Assembly (NCBI GenBank): GCA_028564705.1
Contig: JAPXFQ010000934.1
Location: forward strand, 62,001 to 126,000
Reading direction: 5' to 3'
Length of the DNA: 64,000 nucleotides
DNA from: Apricaphanius iberus
Taxonomy: Eukaryota > Chordata > Actinopteri > Cyprinodontiformes > Aphaniidae
The notes beneath the pieces were generated by a model. It was not told where the DNA came from, did not search any database, and worked only from the letters and a program-made list of their open reading frames with translations. Below, one piece after another: positions 1 through 12,974 of this stretch. Made by a program: the position numbers and the translations under genes. Within the stretch, counting starts at the first letter, position 1; each line of letters starts with the position of its first letter.

Positions 1-2720
1 GTGTCCCGTTCTGCTGAACAGACCGGTTCTTCTCATCAGGCTGCAGCTTTGATGGGCCGTAAGCTGCTCCAGGCAGGGATCTTCATGCTTGGAGGAAACT
101 GAATAATCCAAGACTCAGGAACTATCTTTGTCTGCCATCTTAAGGTGCTTCTTATGAAATCTGCTTTAACCTTCTCTTGTCGATTTATTAATGGTTTACG
201 CTCGTTACGAACCGCGTCAGAAAAACAGGCTTCAGCTGATTTACTAACACGCCGCAGAGAGCATTTTGCCTGTTTTAAAATAGTTTTAGAATTGTGTGGT
301 GACCATAAAAACATTGTGGGTCTGAAGTCTGATTTATTACCTTTATCCACAGAAAAGTGACAGCAATAAACAAAAAAAATTGTATTTTACATTATATATG
401 ATAAACTAAAGGTCAAAAGTGCCCAAAAAAGGTTCAATCTGTGCCAAATCTGCTATTTCCATCTGATTAACAAATCCTCCCCAGAATCACCACCTTCTTT
501 ACTCAAACAGCTCCACAGCTTCCACCATGTTGTATAATAACAATAAAGTGTGTTTTGACCCAGCACTGAAAGGGTTCCTTACTGTGCGTAATCCTTTCCC
601 TTCTTTGTTTGGATAAGCGTCTTTATGCAGGCCGTTTCCTGTGGTAAAGATAAAGTCCAAGCCCTCCAGTATCGTTTTCAGCATTCCATTGGCTATTCGT
701 TTGCTAGTTTAAGATTCAGAACGGTACTGCGACGTCTGTGGAAACGTAGCCGAAGGATATGATGAGGTAAAAAACTTTCAGAGGCTTATTTTCGCTGTTC
801 ATTTGCTTTTTTATGAGCTTTGTTATTTTGTTGGACAAATGACTTCATCTGAGGATTTTAATCTGACCCTTATGGATATAAAAGACAGTTTTTATTTGAG
901 ATGGAGAATGGTTTTGTTCCGTTTATTGGACTAAGACGGGGTACGTGGCATATTTTATCTCATGCAAAATTGCATAGGTTATGTTTTAGAACTGTTAGTA
1001 ATACTTGCATCCATGATTGGTATTTATTAGAATCACAAGACTCTTAGTTTGTTGATTCACCATCGTCTTCTTTACTTCTGTGAGCCTGATTGGCCGGCTG
1101 GAGCCTGGAAGCACCTTGTGGCTCACCTAGTGTCTGTTTTAAACGCCGTTTTAGTGTCTGCTGCAGAAGCACAGAGACTTATGAATACAGAAATACTCAG
1201 AAAGGCATTTTTGATCTTAATTTTCTCAAGATATGTCCTTTAGAATCAGCAAAATGCCACAAAGACGGGTTAACAACACAAAAAACTGATTTTCATTGAA
1301 GTGAGTCTTTAATGCACATGTTGGATATTAATCCATTAATTCTCATCCACTGATATTTAGACAGGAAGCTTCAGAGAAAATGTGGGGTCAGAGCGACCCC
1401 ATCAAATTTGTGACGTTACACGGCACAGTTTTTATGGACTACAGAAATGGTTGAAATAAATCATATAAAGCTCCAGATTATAATGGGATTTCATCTTCTG
1501 ATGAGCAGCCGTTACCCTGACTCCTGAGCTGAAAGTCAATCATTATTCTGGTTCTGTTGAATTGCTTCCAGCCGGGTCGCTCCTCCAGAACCCTGGCCTA
1601 TAAAAGAGACAAACAGGAGGATAAGGCCTCCAGTTTTGGTTCCCTTACAGGAATCTGTTGGAAACATGATCAATGTTTCTGAATAAATCAAAAAAAGATT
1701 TGGTTTTGGGTGAAATTCTGACCACTGACCTGGAGAATGTGACTATTTACAGTGAAGTAACTACACGCAGATCCAGCTGTGGGTTCCTGCAGTGAACAAG
1801 TGGCCACAGTTTGTTGGTGAAGAATAGCGGAGGCGGCCATGTTTGCAGTGACAGACAAACAGAATCTCCTCTGAGGAGGGAAAGTATCCATCCAGGCTGA
1901 TAATCAGCAGATTTAGAATCATTTTACTCCATTTGATCCCAGATTTTCTTTCTTTTTCTAAAGCATTGAGCTCCAGACTTCAACACAAACCCAAAAAGTG
2001 TTTTACTTCCTTCCTGAAAAACAAAGTGAAGAACACTTTCTGTTTCCCTGTCAAATATGTATTTTTTAGCAGGATTCTTATGAACTCTTGACTTTTTGTT
2101 CACCAACAGCTCCTGGTTTCGTTGTTTCAGTATCTGTTGGTCTCTGCGTCCCATTGGCTGATACCTGAGCATAAGCAGAGGGCATGGCTTCTTATTGGCT
2201 GCAGAGAAAACTAAAAAATCCCTGCTATCTTCTCCCATGCAGCAGGACACTGGACATGCAGATGTTAGCGCTTTAACTGTGTGTGTGGTTCCTGGAAGAG
2301 CATCTGTCTTTCTGGCTATGCACAGCTCAACAGGTGGTCTGACAGCCTGTTTTACTGACTGACTGCCTCTCTGTGCGTCTTCACTCCTCTAATCAGTTTT
2401 CACCCAGATCAACCACATCAGAAACACCTGGCTGACAGTTTGCAATGTGTCTCCAACAATCTGTCCCCCTGCCAAGCATAATAAACCCTGTATATTAGCC
2501 TGTTAGCGACATTATTGCATATTTATGCCTTGATAAATAATAATGCAGTGTTGGTCTTCCTTCATGTCACTGACTAGGTCAGTCACCTCGACAGCGAGAG
2601 CGTTGCAGCTGTTGCAGCAGCGCTGAAACAGAACCGGTGCATCAGTCAGTGCGTTTACATGCAGCAAGACAAATTCTAGTTAGTGCCTAGAAATCAGACT
2701 TTTTAAATACATTTTAGCTC
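1..2720. other. Unassigned non-coding DNA
   Basis: I recognise no gene or repeat here. A minus-strand open frame of 104 codons at 350-36 begins with GTG rather than ATG and resembles no family known to me. It could be an exon fragment or chance; the plus-strand frame over the same bases is its shadow. A 108-codon minus frame at 2250-1924 is likewise unrecognised. Confidence 0.4.
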
Positions 2721-2723
2721 AAC

Positions 2724-2875
2724 TTAAAGGGAAACTTTGTTTTCAACCTGCACTTTAATTTTTAGCAAATATTATTATTCACATTTGGAGCCACTTGTTT
2801 CTATCCAGTCTGATCAGCGTATATCCGTAAAATGGGAGCCAATCAGAGCAGGAGATTAACTGCCTGTAAAAAGGA
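2724..2875 (-). mobile_element. Truncated copy of a palindromic MITE
   Basis: Starts with TTAAAGGGAAACTTTG and shares CCAGTCTGATCAGCGTATAT and GGGAGCCAATCAGAGCAGGA with the fuller copy at 8954-9213. One end is missing. It has no coding capacity. Confidence 0.6.
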
Positions 2876-2989
2876 ATTATCTGCCCCATAACTCCTTCAT
2901 TTAACCATGTTTGGTTATTAATAATTAGCACTACTCCCATCACAGTTCAGAAGGTCTCAGAAAAGTTTATTATTTCTGTTCCAGGATGA

Positions 2990-3236
2990 TTTAGAGCAGG
3001 CGTCCCCACCTCCAGGCCTCGAGAGCCGGTATCCTGCATGTTTTAGTTCTTTCCCTGGTTCAATACACCAGAATCAAATAATGGCACGTTAGCAGGCCTC
3101 TGCAGAACTTTGCAATGCTGAGGAGGAAGTTAGCGAATTTGAATCAGCTGTGTTGGAGCAGAGACACATCTAAAACTGGTAGGACATCAGCCCTTGAGTC
3201 CTGGACTTGAGGATCCCTGATTTAGAGGCTATTACA
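2990..3236. mobile_element. Palindromic MITE-like repeat
   Basis: The left side (GCGTCCCCACCTCCAGGCC ... CCTGCATGTTTTAG) and the right side (CTAAAACTGGTAGGACATCAG ... CTGGACTTGAGGATCCCTG) are imperfect inverted copies. The inner segments CCCTGGTTCAATACACCAGA and GAATCAGCTGTGTTGGAGCA also mirror each other. I recognise this as a pattern common in teleost genomes, probably a non-autonomous DNA transposon. Confidence 0.55.
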
Positions 3237-3239
3237 CTA

Positions 3240-4550
3240 ACATCCCAGCTGTATCTGATCAGGACTTTCTCTCTGAGCTCTACGGCGGCCGGTTAGACAG
3301 AACTACTGCAGACATCATCATGGTTCATGTCTGCATGTTTCCAAACTGCTGTTGTGTTGGAATCAGTTACATTAAAAGCCTGAGATGTTACCTGGTTAAA
3401 CCTGGCTGAACTAGGACCATTAATGCATAAGTGCATTTAAACATTCTGAGTGAGTCAAACATTCCAGCAATCATACTACGCATGCTAAACTATGCAGATT
3501 CTCCGTTCGCACCGATGAGGATTTACTAACCTGAACCTTAAAGGAAAGATGATCTGTGTGTTTTTGGATAAATTCTGCTAATATTAGAGCTGAATTCAAA
3601 TACGTCTTTTTTGTTTTCACTGCCCGCACACATTTACACACCAGTATGCAGATTGGGTTGTAGGTTAGGGTTCAGTGACTTGCCCAGATTAACTAAAGTA
3701 ACCAGATTACGTTCTTGGAGGATTAATCAGTTATTATTAATTGATTAATATTTCACAGTAACTCTGGAGCGAGTGATTAATGTTGCTTTTCTGTTTTCCT
3801 AATCTCTGTTTGCGTCCCGTTGCTTCTTGGCTGGAAAGGAAACAAGCGAGGAGAGGTTAGGATCGACTGAGGAGGAAAGAGAAATCTATGGTCATCTTTT
3901 CATGCACAGCTCCTTAACTTCCCCTGCCAGCCCTATTGTCCCCCATCATAATGGAGGCTGTTTGATCATGTTAAAATCTACTGATTACCAGTCAGGCCGC
4001 TTTCAGGGTCCGAGCCGAGAACATTGCGGGGGCAGGGAGGGAGGTCCTCCACACTGTTTGGGCCCCTGCAGATTGTAAGCGCAGTGGCTCCCTTCTCCAG
4101 CTTCCAGAGGCACACTGGGAACGCTGCAGAGGAGCGGGGGGGTCGGATGGATTCCAGGAAAGTATGGCTTCTTATGGGAAACCGGAGAATGGAAGCGAAC
4201 ATGTTGTGAGAAGTGCCGGCGTATTTCTGAGGCCACAAAGCGGAGCAATAAAAGAGCTGCGTGTTTTATTAAACCCACATGATGAGGTGGAGGAAAGACG
4301 CTCAGCTTTCAAACAGGACATTTATATTTACACAAGTTAGCCTGATTTATAAAAGTTTGCTCCATTTTCCTGATTGTAAGCACAACTCCAGGTCGACCCT
4401 TTAATTCTCCGCTGAGCTGGAGACCATAATTCTATACGCAATAAGCCTGAGATGCACACAAACCAGAAGCTTGTCCCTGTAATTTGATCATAACATGGTG
4501 AGTTAGTGCAAAAGTCTTGAATCATCAGCCTATAATCTTCTACAGACGAT
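3240..4550. other. Unassigned non-coding DNA
   Basis: Several overlapping short frames lie at 3827-4278 on both strands. None resembles a known protein, and the mutual overlap argues against coding. No repeat structure is obvious. Confidence 0.4.
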
Positions 4551-4559
4551 GATTATCAT

Positions 4560-5200
4560 GAGGGTCTCTGAAAATCCCCCAAAACGTCTCCAAACTGGAC
4601 TCATCAGAACTGGAGTTGGTCTTCATCCTTTACCATCAAAGTATTCACACCCTCACACATTCAGCCTTTTTCTGCTTCGTAAATAATCAGAGTAAAAACA
4701 AAAAGCAGCTTTGAAATGATGCGTTTATGAATATAAATCTATCCAAACCAACGTGGCTCTAATGACCAGCAGTCAGGAAATCATTTCTCAGGAAATAAAA
4801 CACACCAATCACATTTATTAGGATGAGACTTTGACTAGGCCACCACAAACCTTCCCTACTGCAGCCCTATAAAGGTGGCACTACTTGATGTCCAGATGTC
4901 TGGATTTGCTCCCAATAATGAAAGCAAAGCCGTCCCAGAGCATCATACCGCCACCACCGTGTTAAACTGTCACTATAACGCTCTGTTTCTGAAACGCTCT
5001 GTGTCAAAGCGCATAAAGGACCTCCAGAAACGTTCGCCTTCAGACTCATCAGTCCTCAGAATATTTCCCAGAAGTCATTATGGATCATAAAGCTGTTGTT
5101 CTGTTGGTCAATCTGAGACGTTTCTTTGTGTCCGTCTGGGTCAGCAGTGGCTCTGGCCGTGGGTCTCTCTCATGGAGGCGGCTTTCATCTAGTTTCTCTT
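4560..5200 (-). mobile_element. Degraded Tc1-like transposon relic
   Basis: The minus strand at about 4965-4935 reads CACGGTGGTGGCGGTATGAT, the HGGGxM(L)W segment of Tc1-type transposases, and the GACTAGGCCACC segment near 4834 matches the usual Tc1 relic layout. Frames are broken by stops throughout. Inactive. Confidence 0.45.
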
Positions 5201-5275
5201 TCTTATAGCTGAATCATGACCTTTGACCTGGCAGTGAGGTCTGCAGATCTGATCCAGAAATCATCTTTATTGTAA
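5200..5275. repeat. Short dispersed repeat, uninterrupted copy
   Basis: GAATCATGACCTTTGACCTG followed by GGCAGTGAGGTCTGCAGA matches the two flanks of the nested MITE at 58.48-59.09 kb, where the same text is split. It acts as an empty-site comparison. Confidence 0.45.
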
Positions 5276-5279
5276 TAAA

Positions 5280-7980
5280 ATGTACATCATTTGTTTAATG
5301 CCCTCTAGCTCCCATTATTGGGGCCACGCCTCTTAGAGTTTAACTTTCAATGATTAGTTATCACAGACGCCAACAGTTGGTCTAAAGTCAATAATAGTGA
5401 GTCGTTAATATTTATGATGTTTATTTGCTTCTTTACAATGAAAACAAGCTGCTGATGTGATGGAATTCACATTTAATATTTTCTGTCTTTTTACCTGAGT
5501 TTCTTGATAATTTGCACATTCTCAGCATCCAAATACACCTTCCTATTGTATGAGAGCAATATGAACATTTTAGACTTTGTACAAGCTGTAAAAATCCTTC
5601 CACAGTGTAGGGATGTCAAATTTGGATAAAACAGTCTCTGGTTTAAGAAGTTAGAGAGAAATTTCACTTCAATTTGGTTGGTTTTATTCAGTGTTTAAAA
5701 GTGGCTCAAGAAATCGTTTTAAAATGGCTGATATTAGTTTTATTTGATGATATCAAACATATATTGAAGTGAGAAAAAATGAAAACCAGGAGAGATGTGT
5801 GAGGAGGTGAATTCAGTGCTTAAATTTGAAATAAAATGTTGATTTCCAGAATTCCTCATTTTGATCCCTAACTTTCCTCTCTTCTCTACGGTTATTAATA
5901 AAGAAACTCACTTTCTGTACATCCACAGGGTTCTGGTTTTATGATGAGAGCCTCCTGGTCCAAACTGGGATCAGAACAACACTGGGAGGTTTGAGAAACT
6001 GGTTGGAAAGTTGGTTTTAACCAATAGGAAAAATAAATATTAAAAGTAAAATGTGATGGCTAACAGCAGGACTGATGTTCTTGTCAGGAATGGGACATGG
6101 ACGGATAATTCTAGACTAATATTTGACCTGACTTCATCAACATATTTGCATCATTGAGAATCCGAGGGTTTTGAAGGTTGTAAAGCCGACTGAAGAGACT
6201 GTCTGGAAACGTCTTCATCGGGCCGTTTGTGTTCTTGTTTGAAGGTCTGATGAGAAACTTTGACCTTCTGTCCCTTTGTTCTATAACAGCATGTTGTCCT
6301 GCCCTGACCATTTGGTGTGGGACTCAAATGGTGTAAAAAGGACACAGAAACAGTTTCAACTCCCGGCAAATGTCTCACAAAATGGGACAATTTCAACTCA
6401 ACCGGCAACGCTTTACTGGCCTCATTATATTTCCATTTCAGTAGTTTGAACTGTTTGCCTTTTGGTTTCATTTGAATGTTTTCTCAGAGCTGCTTTTTTA
6501 ACCAACCTGACAGAATAAGAGTCTCACTTTATGTCCCAAAAAGGCCTGAACCTCTGATTTAATCTTTTATCTAGTGGAGCGATTCAAATTAAACCCATGC
6601 TTCCTACAGTTAAATACAAAGGCCTCATTTCTCTTTATTAAGTTAGTTTTATTCTGATATCCTGGTCATTAAATGCTAATGATTTCTTCCTACATTTTCT
6701 TTGATTTTTTAAGTGTTTTTATTTTCTAGTTTCTCATAATTTTTCATACGTAAAATCATGTTTATAAGATGTTCTTTCACATATATTCTGGAGTTTAAAA
6801 TCATCCAGGAGTATAATATGTGACAGATAGATTACATAACCGCGACAGCCTTGTTAGGAATCATGATAGCCTCATTAGTTAGCCTTAACATTCATTTTAG
6901 ATTTATCCATCTGATAATCCCAATACAGTTTTTCAGAACAGAAAAAGCCTCTTGAATGACAGATAAAATGTTTTTTAGACAAGAGGAAAACTCCATTTGC
7001 CTTCATTTAACTTTCAAGACACATTCCTTGTCATGGTAGAAAAATAAAAACATATTTAATGTTTTTGATTAGCAAACTGACCAGTTGTCGGCTCTGCTAC
7101 TGCTTGGTGTTTTTGTTGAGGGTTTTGCTGGCATGAAACACGTATTAAACTATCAGTTATTTCAGGCTCTTCCCTTCGCGGGACTATGGTTTGTTTTTCA
7201 TCTTAGTCAAACATTACCGATTTATTAATAAACCTGCAACATGAGACACAATGCTGACTTCACCAGGTAGAGAATGGATTAGTAAACTTCAAAGATGAAA
7301 TTTATGTTGCAAAAAGACCTTCATTCTGCATTTCCACAAACTCAACAAACTGATGTGGTTCTTGTTCAGATTTCCTGAACTCTTCAGACCTTAGAACCGT
7401 CTTTAGCCATTTATGGTCCACTTCCTGGTTGCTATTCATCGCTGTGACGTAGCTCCACGTCCCCTTAGACGTCCAGCCATGGCTTCTCCTCTCCGCCTCC
7501 TTCTCAGTCGGAACGACGCTGACATGTTCCTCTGTCACTCTGGCATCATCAATGGTTCCCAGCGGAAGCCCAAACGGCGGGAAAAAGAATCATAAGAGAG
7601 CCGATGGAGCAGAGGAAGAGCTAGACTTTTCTGCTGTCGGGTATTTTTTACTGGCTGGGTCAAAAAAGTCTGGTCATAATCTAGTTTTATTCATCAGTTT
7701 TTAAAGTTGTAATATTGATATATGAACAGTTACATTAAAAGATAAAAACACGAATGGTTTGTACCTGCAGAAGCCTGACAGCTTCCTCCTTTTCTGCATG
7801 GAACTGCATCAAATAGTGGGATTACTGCAGCGGTTATTAGTGCCTTTATGAATACAGCATCACTTAAGACAACTCAAGGTGCTTTGGGGGATTAGAGGAA
7901 AATACAAGCAATATTCAATAAGAAAAACAAACTAAAGGTATGAAGATTAAAACGGTCATTGCATTCCAGCTATTACTAAT
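5280..7980. other. Unassigned AT-rich non-coding DNA
   Basis: No gene, RNA or convincing repeat seen. Frames at 6471-6111 (minus) and 7302-7595 (both strands) are short, unrecognised and mutually overlapping. Confidence 0.4.
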
Positions 7981-7984
7981 AACT

Positions 7985-8255
7985 TGTTCTTAACAGGCTT
8001 TGATTTAAAGGAACTCTGGATCAGCTGCAGCCGTCTGAGGGACTTTTTAGGTAGCCCTGTGAAGACGCTGTCGCACTAATCAAAATGTTCCTCAGGTGAT
8101 GGAAAGCTGACCTTGTTATTGCCTTTATGTGACCCTGGAGGTTTGGGTCCATCAGGCCTGATCTGTAGTTTCCAGCTGGATTCCCTGAAGCTGTGCGCTG
8201 ACTGAGAAAGTTAGGGGACCTCCAAACCTCCTGGGTTGTTGGGTTTAGCATGATG
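7985..8255 (-). mobile_element. L2/Rex-type LINE fragment
   Basis: The minus frame contains DPNLQGHIKAITRSAFHHLR, the region after the reverse transcriptase palm that is highly recurrent in fish LINEs (compare DLNLQGHIKTITRSAFYQLR at 41133-41390). Only about 76 codons survive, ended by stops; the next part reads as 3' sequence similar to 37085-37175. Dead fragment. Confidence 0.7.
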
Positions 8256-8259
8256 ACTC

Positions 8260-8950
8260 CTCACAAATGTTCCGACGTTATGAGGCTGGACACCTACAAG
8301 CTCCACTTCAGTGGGGACATTTCTCACGTAAACAGGAGGAAATCCTGCAGCTGCTGTAACTGCCACAAACAGAGAGAAATGCCCAGATAATCGTATAATA
8401 AGGAGGCGGTCAGGAAATCAGAGCCTCGTCACTTTTTCTGCTTTTATTCATTCCTTCAAACGATCAAAGATGTTTTATGATCAGGTCGCAGCGTGAAGCT
8501 AAAACCGTCAATTCCTCCAACAATCATGTGTTAATGTCTGCTTCTCTGTGGGGGATTAGGATGGGGTCAAAGGTCAACGCTCTGCTGCTGAATGAAGTGT
8601 TTGAGCTGAGGGTAAGAACAGGACTCCTTTGTGTCCTGGGAGTGGATCTTCAGAATGACCTTTGACCTGTTGGGGATTCCACCCTGCCCCCCCCCCATCT
8701 CCTCAACACCTCCGTCAGCCTTTCACCCCCAAATCCCCCAAACCTTGGACCCCCTGAGGACGGTGAAGTGACTCCAGATAATGTGTCGGCAGCAGATTAG
8801 AGCTTCATCCAGACTCATTATTCTCATTGTAATCAGAGTCATTTCCTAGCAGAGAGAAGAACTTTAGCTTTGCATCTGAAAAGCTCCGATCGCTCCTCCA
8901 CTCCTGCTGACGTTATAAAACATCTTCCTTTTAATCTTCTATCTTAAATA
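8260..8950. other. Unassigned non-coding DNA
   Basis: No gene seen. A C-rich patch with nine consecutive C at about 8689-8697 is the only feature. Confidence 0.4.
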
Positions 8951-8953
8951 GTC

Positions 8954-9213
8954 TTAAGGGGAAAGTTCCGTTTTTTTTTATTTTTATCAAATATTACGTT
9001 CACTTTCTCACCCAGACAAGTTTGGAGCCACTTGGAGTCCGTCAGGAGAAGTTAATATCCAGTCTGATCAGCGTATATCCATATAATGGGAGCCAATCAG
9101 AGCAGGAGATTTACTGCTTTGAAGGACTCCAAGTGACTCCATGAGTAAATGAATAATAATAATATGTGCTAAAAATAAGGGCCAGGTTGAAAACAACCAA
9201 ACTTACCCTTTAA
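8954..9213 (+). mobile_element. Palindromic MITE, near-complete copy
   Basis: About 260 bp. The ends TTAAGGGGAAAGTTCCG and, at the other side, CAAACTTACCCTTTAA are inverted copies, and the inner TGGAGCCACTTGGAGTCC is mirrored by GGACTCCAAGTGACTCCA. A relative lies at 2724-2875. No ORF; presumably moved by a transposase in trans. Confidence 0.65.
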
Positions 9214-11178
9214 ATATATCCACACCTCTCGTTCTGCCAGGATGTTTCCTTCTACTGCTGGTTTACCAGGAAGCTCCGGAAGTCCTGATTTGGACCTGCA
9301 GGACCCAGAAAGACCCGACACAAAGAGGATGAAGAGGAGCAGGTCTGCATCAGCCTGGGGGGAGACCGATACAGCAGACTTCCTGTGTCGAGTACGAAGA
9401 CATTCATTGGACCAAAGCAGAAGGAGACTTTAGAGGAATCAAGATCTGAGAACTTATGGAGACGTTTCCTCCTCCACCAATAAATCTCGTTTAGCTTCAA
9501 AATGTTTAATTCAACCAAGACATCTAACAGAATATAATATATCAGTATAATAAGCAAAATCGTTTAGCTCATTTGTACCCATATAAATGATCAATGGTAA
9601 AATCTTTTTCTTACTTTTCAAGGTTATTACCACTAACAAAAACGTATAGAATAATAAGAACTAGATGTGAAAACGAGATAAAAGGAAAACTAACTGAAAC
9701 TGTAATAAATGTTCATAAAATGAATGAAAAGGAACTGACTGTATGGAACTTTTGTTTCTGGGTCTCATGCAGTAGTAGAAAGTCTAGAAGGCTTGTTGGT
9801 TTATGCGCTCGTCTTTAGAAAAATACAAAATCATGTTTTTGTTGCGCTGTTAGTCGGACTAATTGTTTGAATAAAAAATAAATAAAAATGAGCAGGTTCT
9901 ATTGACTCGTCCTCCTTTCAAGGAAAACAACAAATCTCCTTGGATATCAGAAGAAGCGACTGGAGCGACGACTTCGTATCAGGTGAGCCTTGGCTAACAT
10001 CGCTACTGGAAGAGAACTGTGAGTAAAAATCATTGGAAACAGAGCGATGTGAAGGTCTAGCTGTTTTTACTGGCTATAAGGCGTTACGCCAACATGGCCG
10101 ACAGGGCCGTCTGTGTTGCTGCGCTTCTTCCACTCTAGGTCTCATGGGATTATTTATTACTGGAATATGTGCGAAAGTGGTCAGTTGTCCTCATGATGGC
10201 TTGGTTTTAGTTGCATCCTAACCTTTTACTGTAGCAGGTGTGTTTGTTGTTGGGCTTTTTAATTTGCAGCTGCTGTCATTGTGTTTCCAGAACATCAGAG
10301 CATTACTCATATGTATATATATCTTATATATTTGCCTGATATGTTTGCTTGGTTATTCGCATCCAAATGCTTAAAAAACTTCTTTGATTTTGTTACTAAG
10401 TTTCTTAGAACTGAAACTAATAAAACTAAAATGAAACTGAAACTAGACTAAGAAATGGTAAAAACCAATGAAAAGTTAAACAGAATTGAAAAATCTTAAA
10501 TTCTATTATGAACTATTAAAAAGTTGCTGTTTGGATGTTTAATGTTTGGTGAGATTGGAGGGCCTCCCTCCATCACCCTAATCTTTAGCTCCGTCCTCAG
10601 GGTTCTGTTTGGCGTTTCCTGGTCACCAAATGTTGCTCCTCTCTGCGCTTCTTCTGTTTCACGTTCTGTCTGCATCTGCTGCTTCCATTCGTCTTGCTGT
10701 CAGGCTGAAGGATCTCATTGTGCCTCGCTCCGACCGCTGACTCAACACATATACGCACACCTGTCGTCGGGCATCCACAGGTTTGTAATTCTGTCCAACA
10801 GTCGGGTTCTAAGTGGTTCCATAAGCTGACCCACAGCAGGGTTATCTTACCCAGACGAATCTCCCTCCAAACTAAGGAAAAAGTTTAAATGTTTTCCAGC
10901 AGGCTGTCAGTGATTGGCTGACTGGTAGAATCCTTTTTTTTGTGCTTCTTGGGTCCTGTGCTAGGGAGGGGTCAAAGGTCAGCAGCCTTGTCCATTTTTT
11001 TTAGATGTTTTCATTATTTTCAGCTTTTTATTGAGAGTTAGTCCAACCAATATGACCCAACATTTAGGCAAGGCAGTGTTATTTGTATTTAACACTTTCA
11101 ACTACAGGGTAAAATAATGACGCTTTAAGTGATTTGGCGGCAGAGAAACAAAGTGATATATGATATAAAATCATGTAA
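9214..11178. other. Unassigned non-coding DNA
   Basis: Nothing recognised as a gene. Frames at 9242-9557, 9594-9818 and 10524-10829 are unsupported. A decayed LINE 3'-end-like text (AAGGCAGTGTTATTTGTATT) lies near 11070, and a CAG/GTGAGC donor-like site near 9980 has no partner. Confidence 0.4.
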
Positions 11179-11197
11179 AAGTTAAAACTGTCTAACT

Positions 11198-11266
11198 AAC
11201 AATCTCATTTCCAACTAAAAAGTATTTTTGGTCTGGTTTTGAGACTTATAAACTAAGCAAAAGCAG
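11198..11266 (+). repeat. Left copy of a 69-bp target-site duplication
   Basis: Matches 12906-12974 with one difference (CCAACTAAAA versus CCAAATAAAA). It borders the truncated LINE at its 5' side. Confidence 0.8.
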
Positions 11267-12905
11267 TTTCGGTATAATAGGAACAGCCCTAGGTTGGTTT
11301 AAATCTTATTTGTCTAACAGATTTCAGTTTGTTCAGGTAAACAATAGATCTTCCTCAACCTCAATAGTTACTTGCGGAGTACCACAGGGTTCAGTGCTTG
11401 GGCCGATTCTTTTTACTATATATATGCTTCCTATTGGTAAAATAATTAGGCAGCATGGGATAAAATTCCATAGTTACGCAGATGATACACAGCTATATCT
11501 ATCCATAAATCCTGATGAATCCAATCAGTTAGGTAGACTACAGGCATGTCTGGAAGACATAAAAACTTGGATGACTCTAAACTTCTTGCTTCTAAATTCT
11601 GATAAAACAGAAGTTGTCGTCTTTGGACCAGAAGCTCTGAAAAAGAAACTACTTAGTCAGCCCCTTCACCTGGACGGCATTAAATTAGCCTCCAGTAATA
11701 AAGCAAAAAACCTCGGTGTCATTTTTGACCAAGATATGTCATTTAGATCTCACATTAAAGAAGTCTGTAGGATTTCCTTTTTTCACCTTAGGAATATTAC
11801 AAAAATTAGAACCATCCTGTCCAGGAGTGATGCTGAAAAACTAGTCCATGCCTTTGTTACTTCAAGGCTGGATTACTGTAACTGTCTATTATCAGGTAGT
11901 CCACAGAATACAATTAAAAGTCTTCAGTTAGTTCAAAATGCTGCTGCTAGGATTCTGATGAATATTAAAAGAAGAGATCACATTTCCCCTGTTTTAGCTT
12001 CTCTTCACTGGCTCCCAGTAAAATCTAGAATAGAATTCAAGATCCTCCTTCTGACATATAAAGCCCTTAATAATCTAGCTCCATCATACATAAGAGACCT
12101 GATTGTTCCATATGTTCCTAACAGAGACCTTCGCTCTCAGACTGCAGGTTTACTGGTAGTTCCTAGGATTTCTAAAAGTAGAATGGGTGGCAGATCTTTC
12201 AGCTATCAGGCTCCCCTCCTATGGAACCGGCTCCCAGGGTTGGTTCGTGAAGCAGACAATTTGTCTATCTTTAAAACTAGGCTAAAAACCTTTCCTCTTT
12301 GACAAAGCTTACAGTTAGAGATATGTTTATAGGTAGTTAGAGTCTAGGTCTCCTAGCTACTAGGAGACAGGTTAATGTTAGTAGCTATGCTGCTTTAGGC
12401 TAGGCTGTTGGAGGACATTATTAGGGTCTGTTCCTACTTTCTCTCCTACTTCTCCCCAACTGCATGATGTGCTGTCAATTCAAGCACTAACCTGTTTTCT
12501 ATTATAGTAGGTGCTCCGGATTAGCCCTGCTTGACGACCCTGACTAAGATGGCATTGCAGTGACGGAAAATTCTCCACGTCCTGCAACAAACTTCTGCAT
12601 CAGTTCTATTGCTCTTTCTGTGTCTCTGTTATGTATTCTCCAAGCCACAGACGGTCGCGGCAGATAACCGCTTGTGCTGAGCCTGGTTCTGCCGGAGGTT
12701 TCTTCCTGTTAAAAGGGAGTTTTTCCTTCCCACTGTCGCTGCATGCTTGCTCAGTATGAGGGATTGCTGAGAATTCCACGACGCAATCTTCTGTGGTTCT
12801 GTAATTTCTACACTAAACATTGTATTGTAATAACTCTTTTTGTAAAGTGCCTTGAGATGACATCTGTTGTGAAATGGCGCTATATAAATAAACTGAATTG
12901 AATTG
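11267..12905 (+). mobile_element. 5'-truncated L2-type LINE
   Basis: About 1.64 kb. It keeps the second part of the reverse transcriptase ORF (11268-12302) and a 600-bp 3' UTR ending in TGAATTGAATTG after GGCGCTATATAAATAAAC. The first two thirds, including the endonuclease, are absent. It is bounded by 69-bp direct repeats, the signature of target-primed insertion. A related 3' end lies at 62494-63058 in the opposite orientation. Confidence 0.85.
11268..12302 (+). pseudogene. Truncated LINE reverse transcriptase ORF (L2 type)
   Basis: The frame is open for 344 codons directly from the truncation point, beginning FGIIGTALGWFKSYLSNR. Motifs seen: GVPQGSVLGP and, about 24 residues on, YADDTQLYL with the catalytic aspartates; then LNSDKTEVVVFGP, LGVIFDQDMSF, RLDYCNCLLSG, QLVQNAAARIL, SLHWLPV and LTYKALNNLAPSYI, the usual order in the thumb and C-terminus of L2 ORF2. 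The frame is undamaged to its TGA, so the copy is fairly young. It has no start codon or promoter and lacks the endonuclease and the early RT motifs, so it cannot move by itself. Confidence 0.85.
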
Positions 12906-12974
12906 AACAATCTCATTTCCAAATAAAAAGTATTTTTGGTCTGGTTTTGAGACTTATAAACTAAGCAAAAGCAG
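12906..12974 (+). repeat. Right copy of the 69-bp target-site duplication
   Basis: Follows directly after the TGAATTGAATTG tail of the LINE and is 68/69 identical to 11198-11266. Confidence 0.8.
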
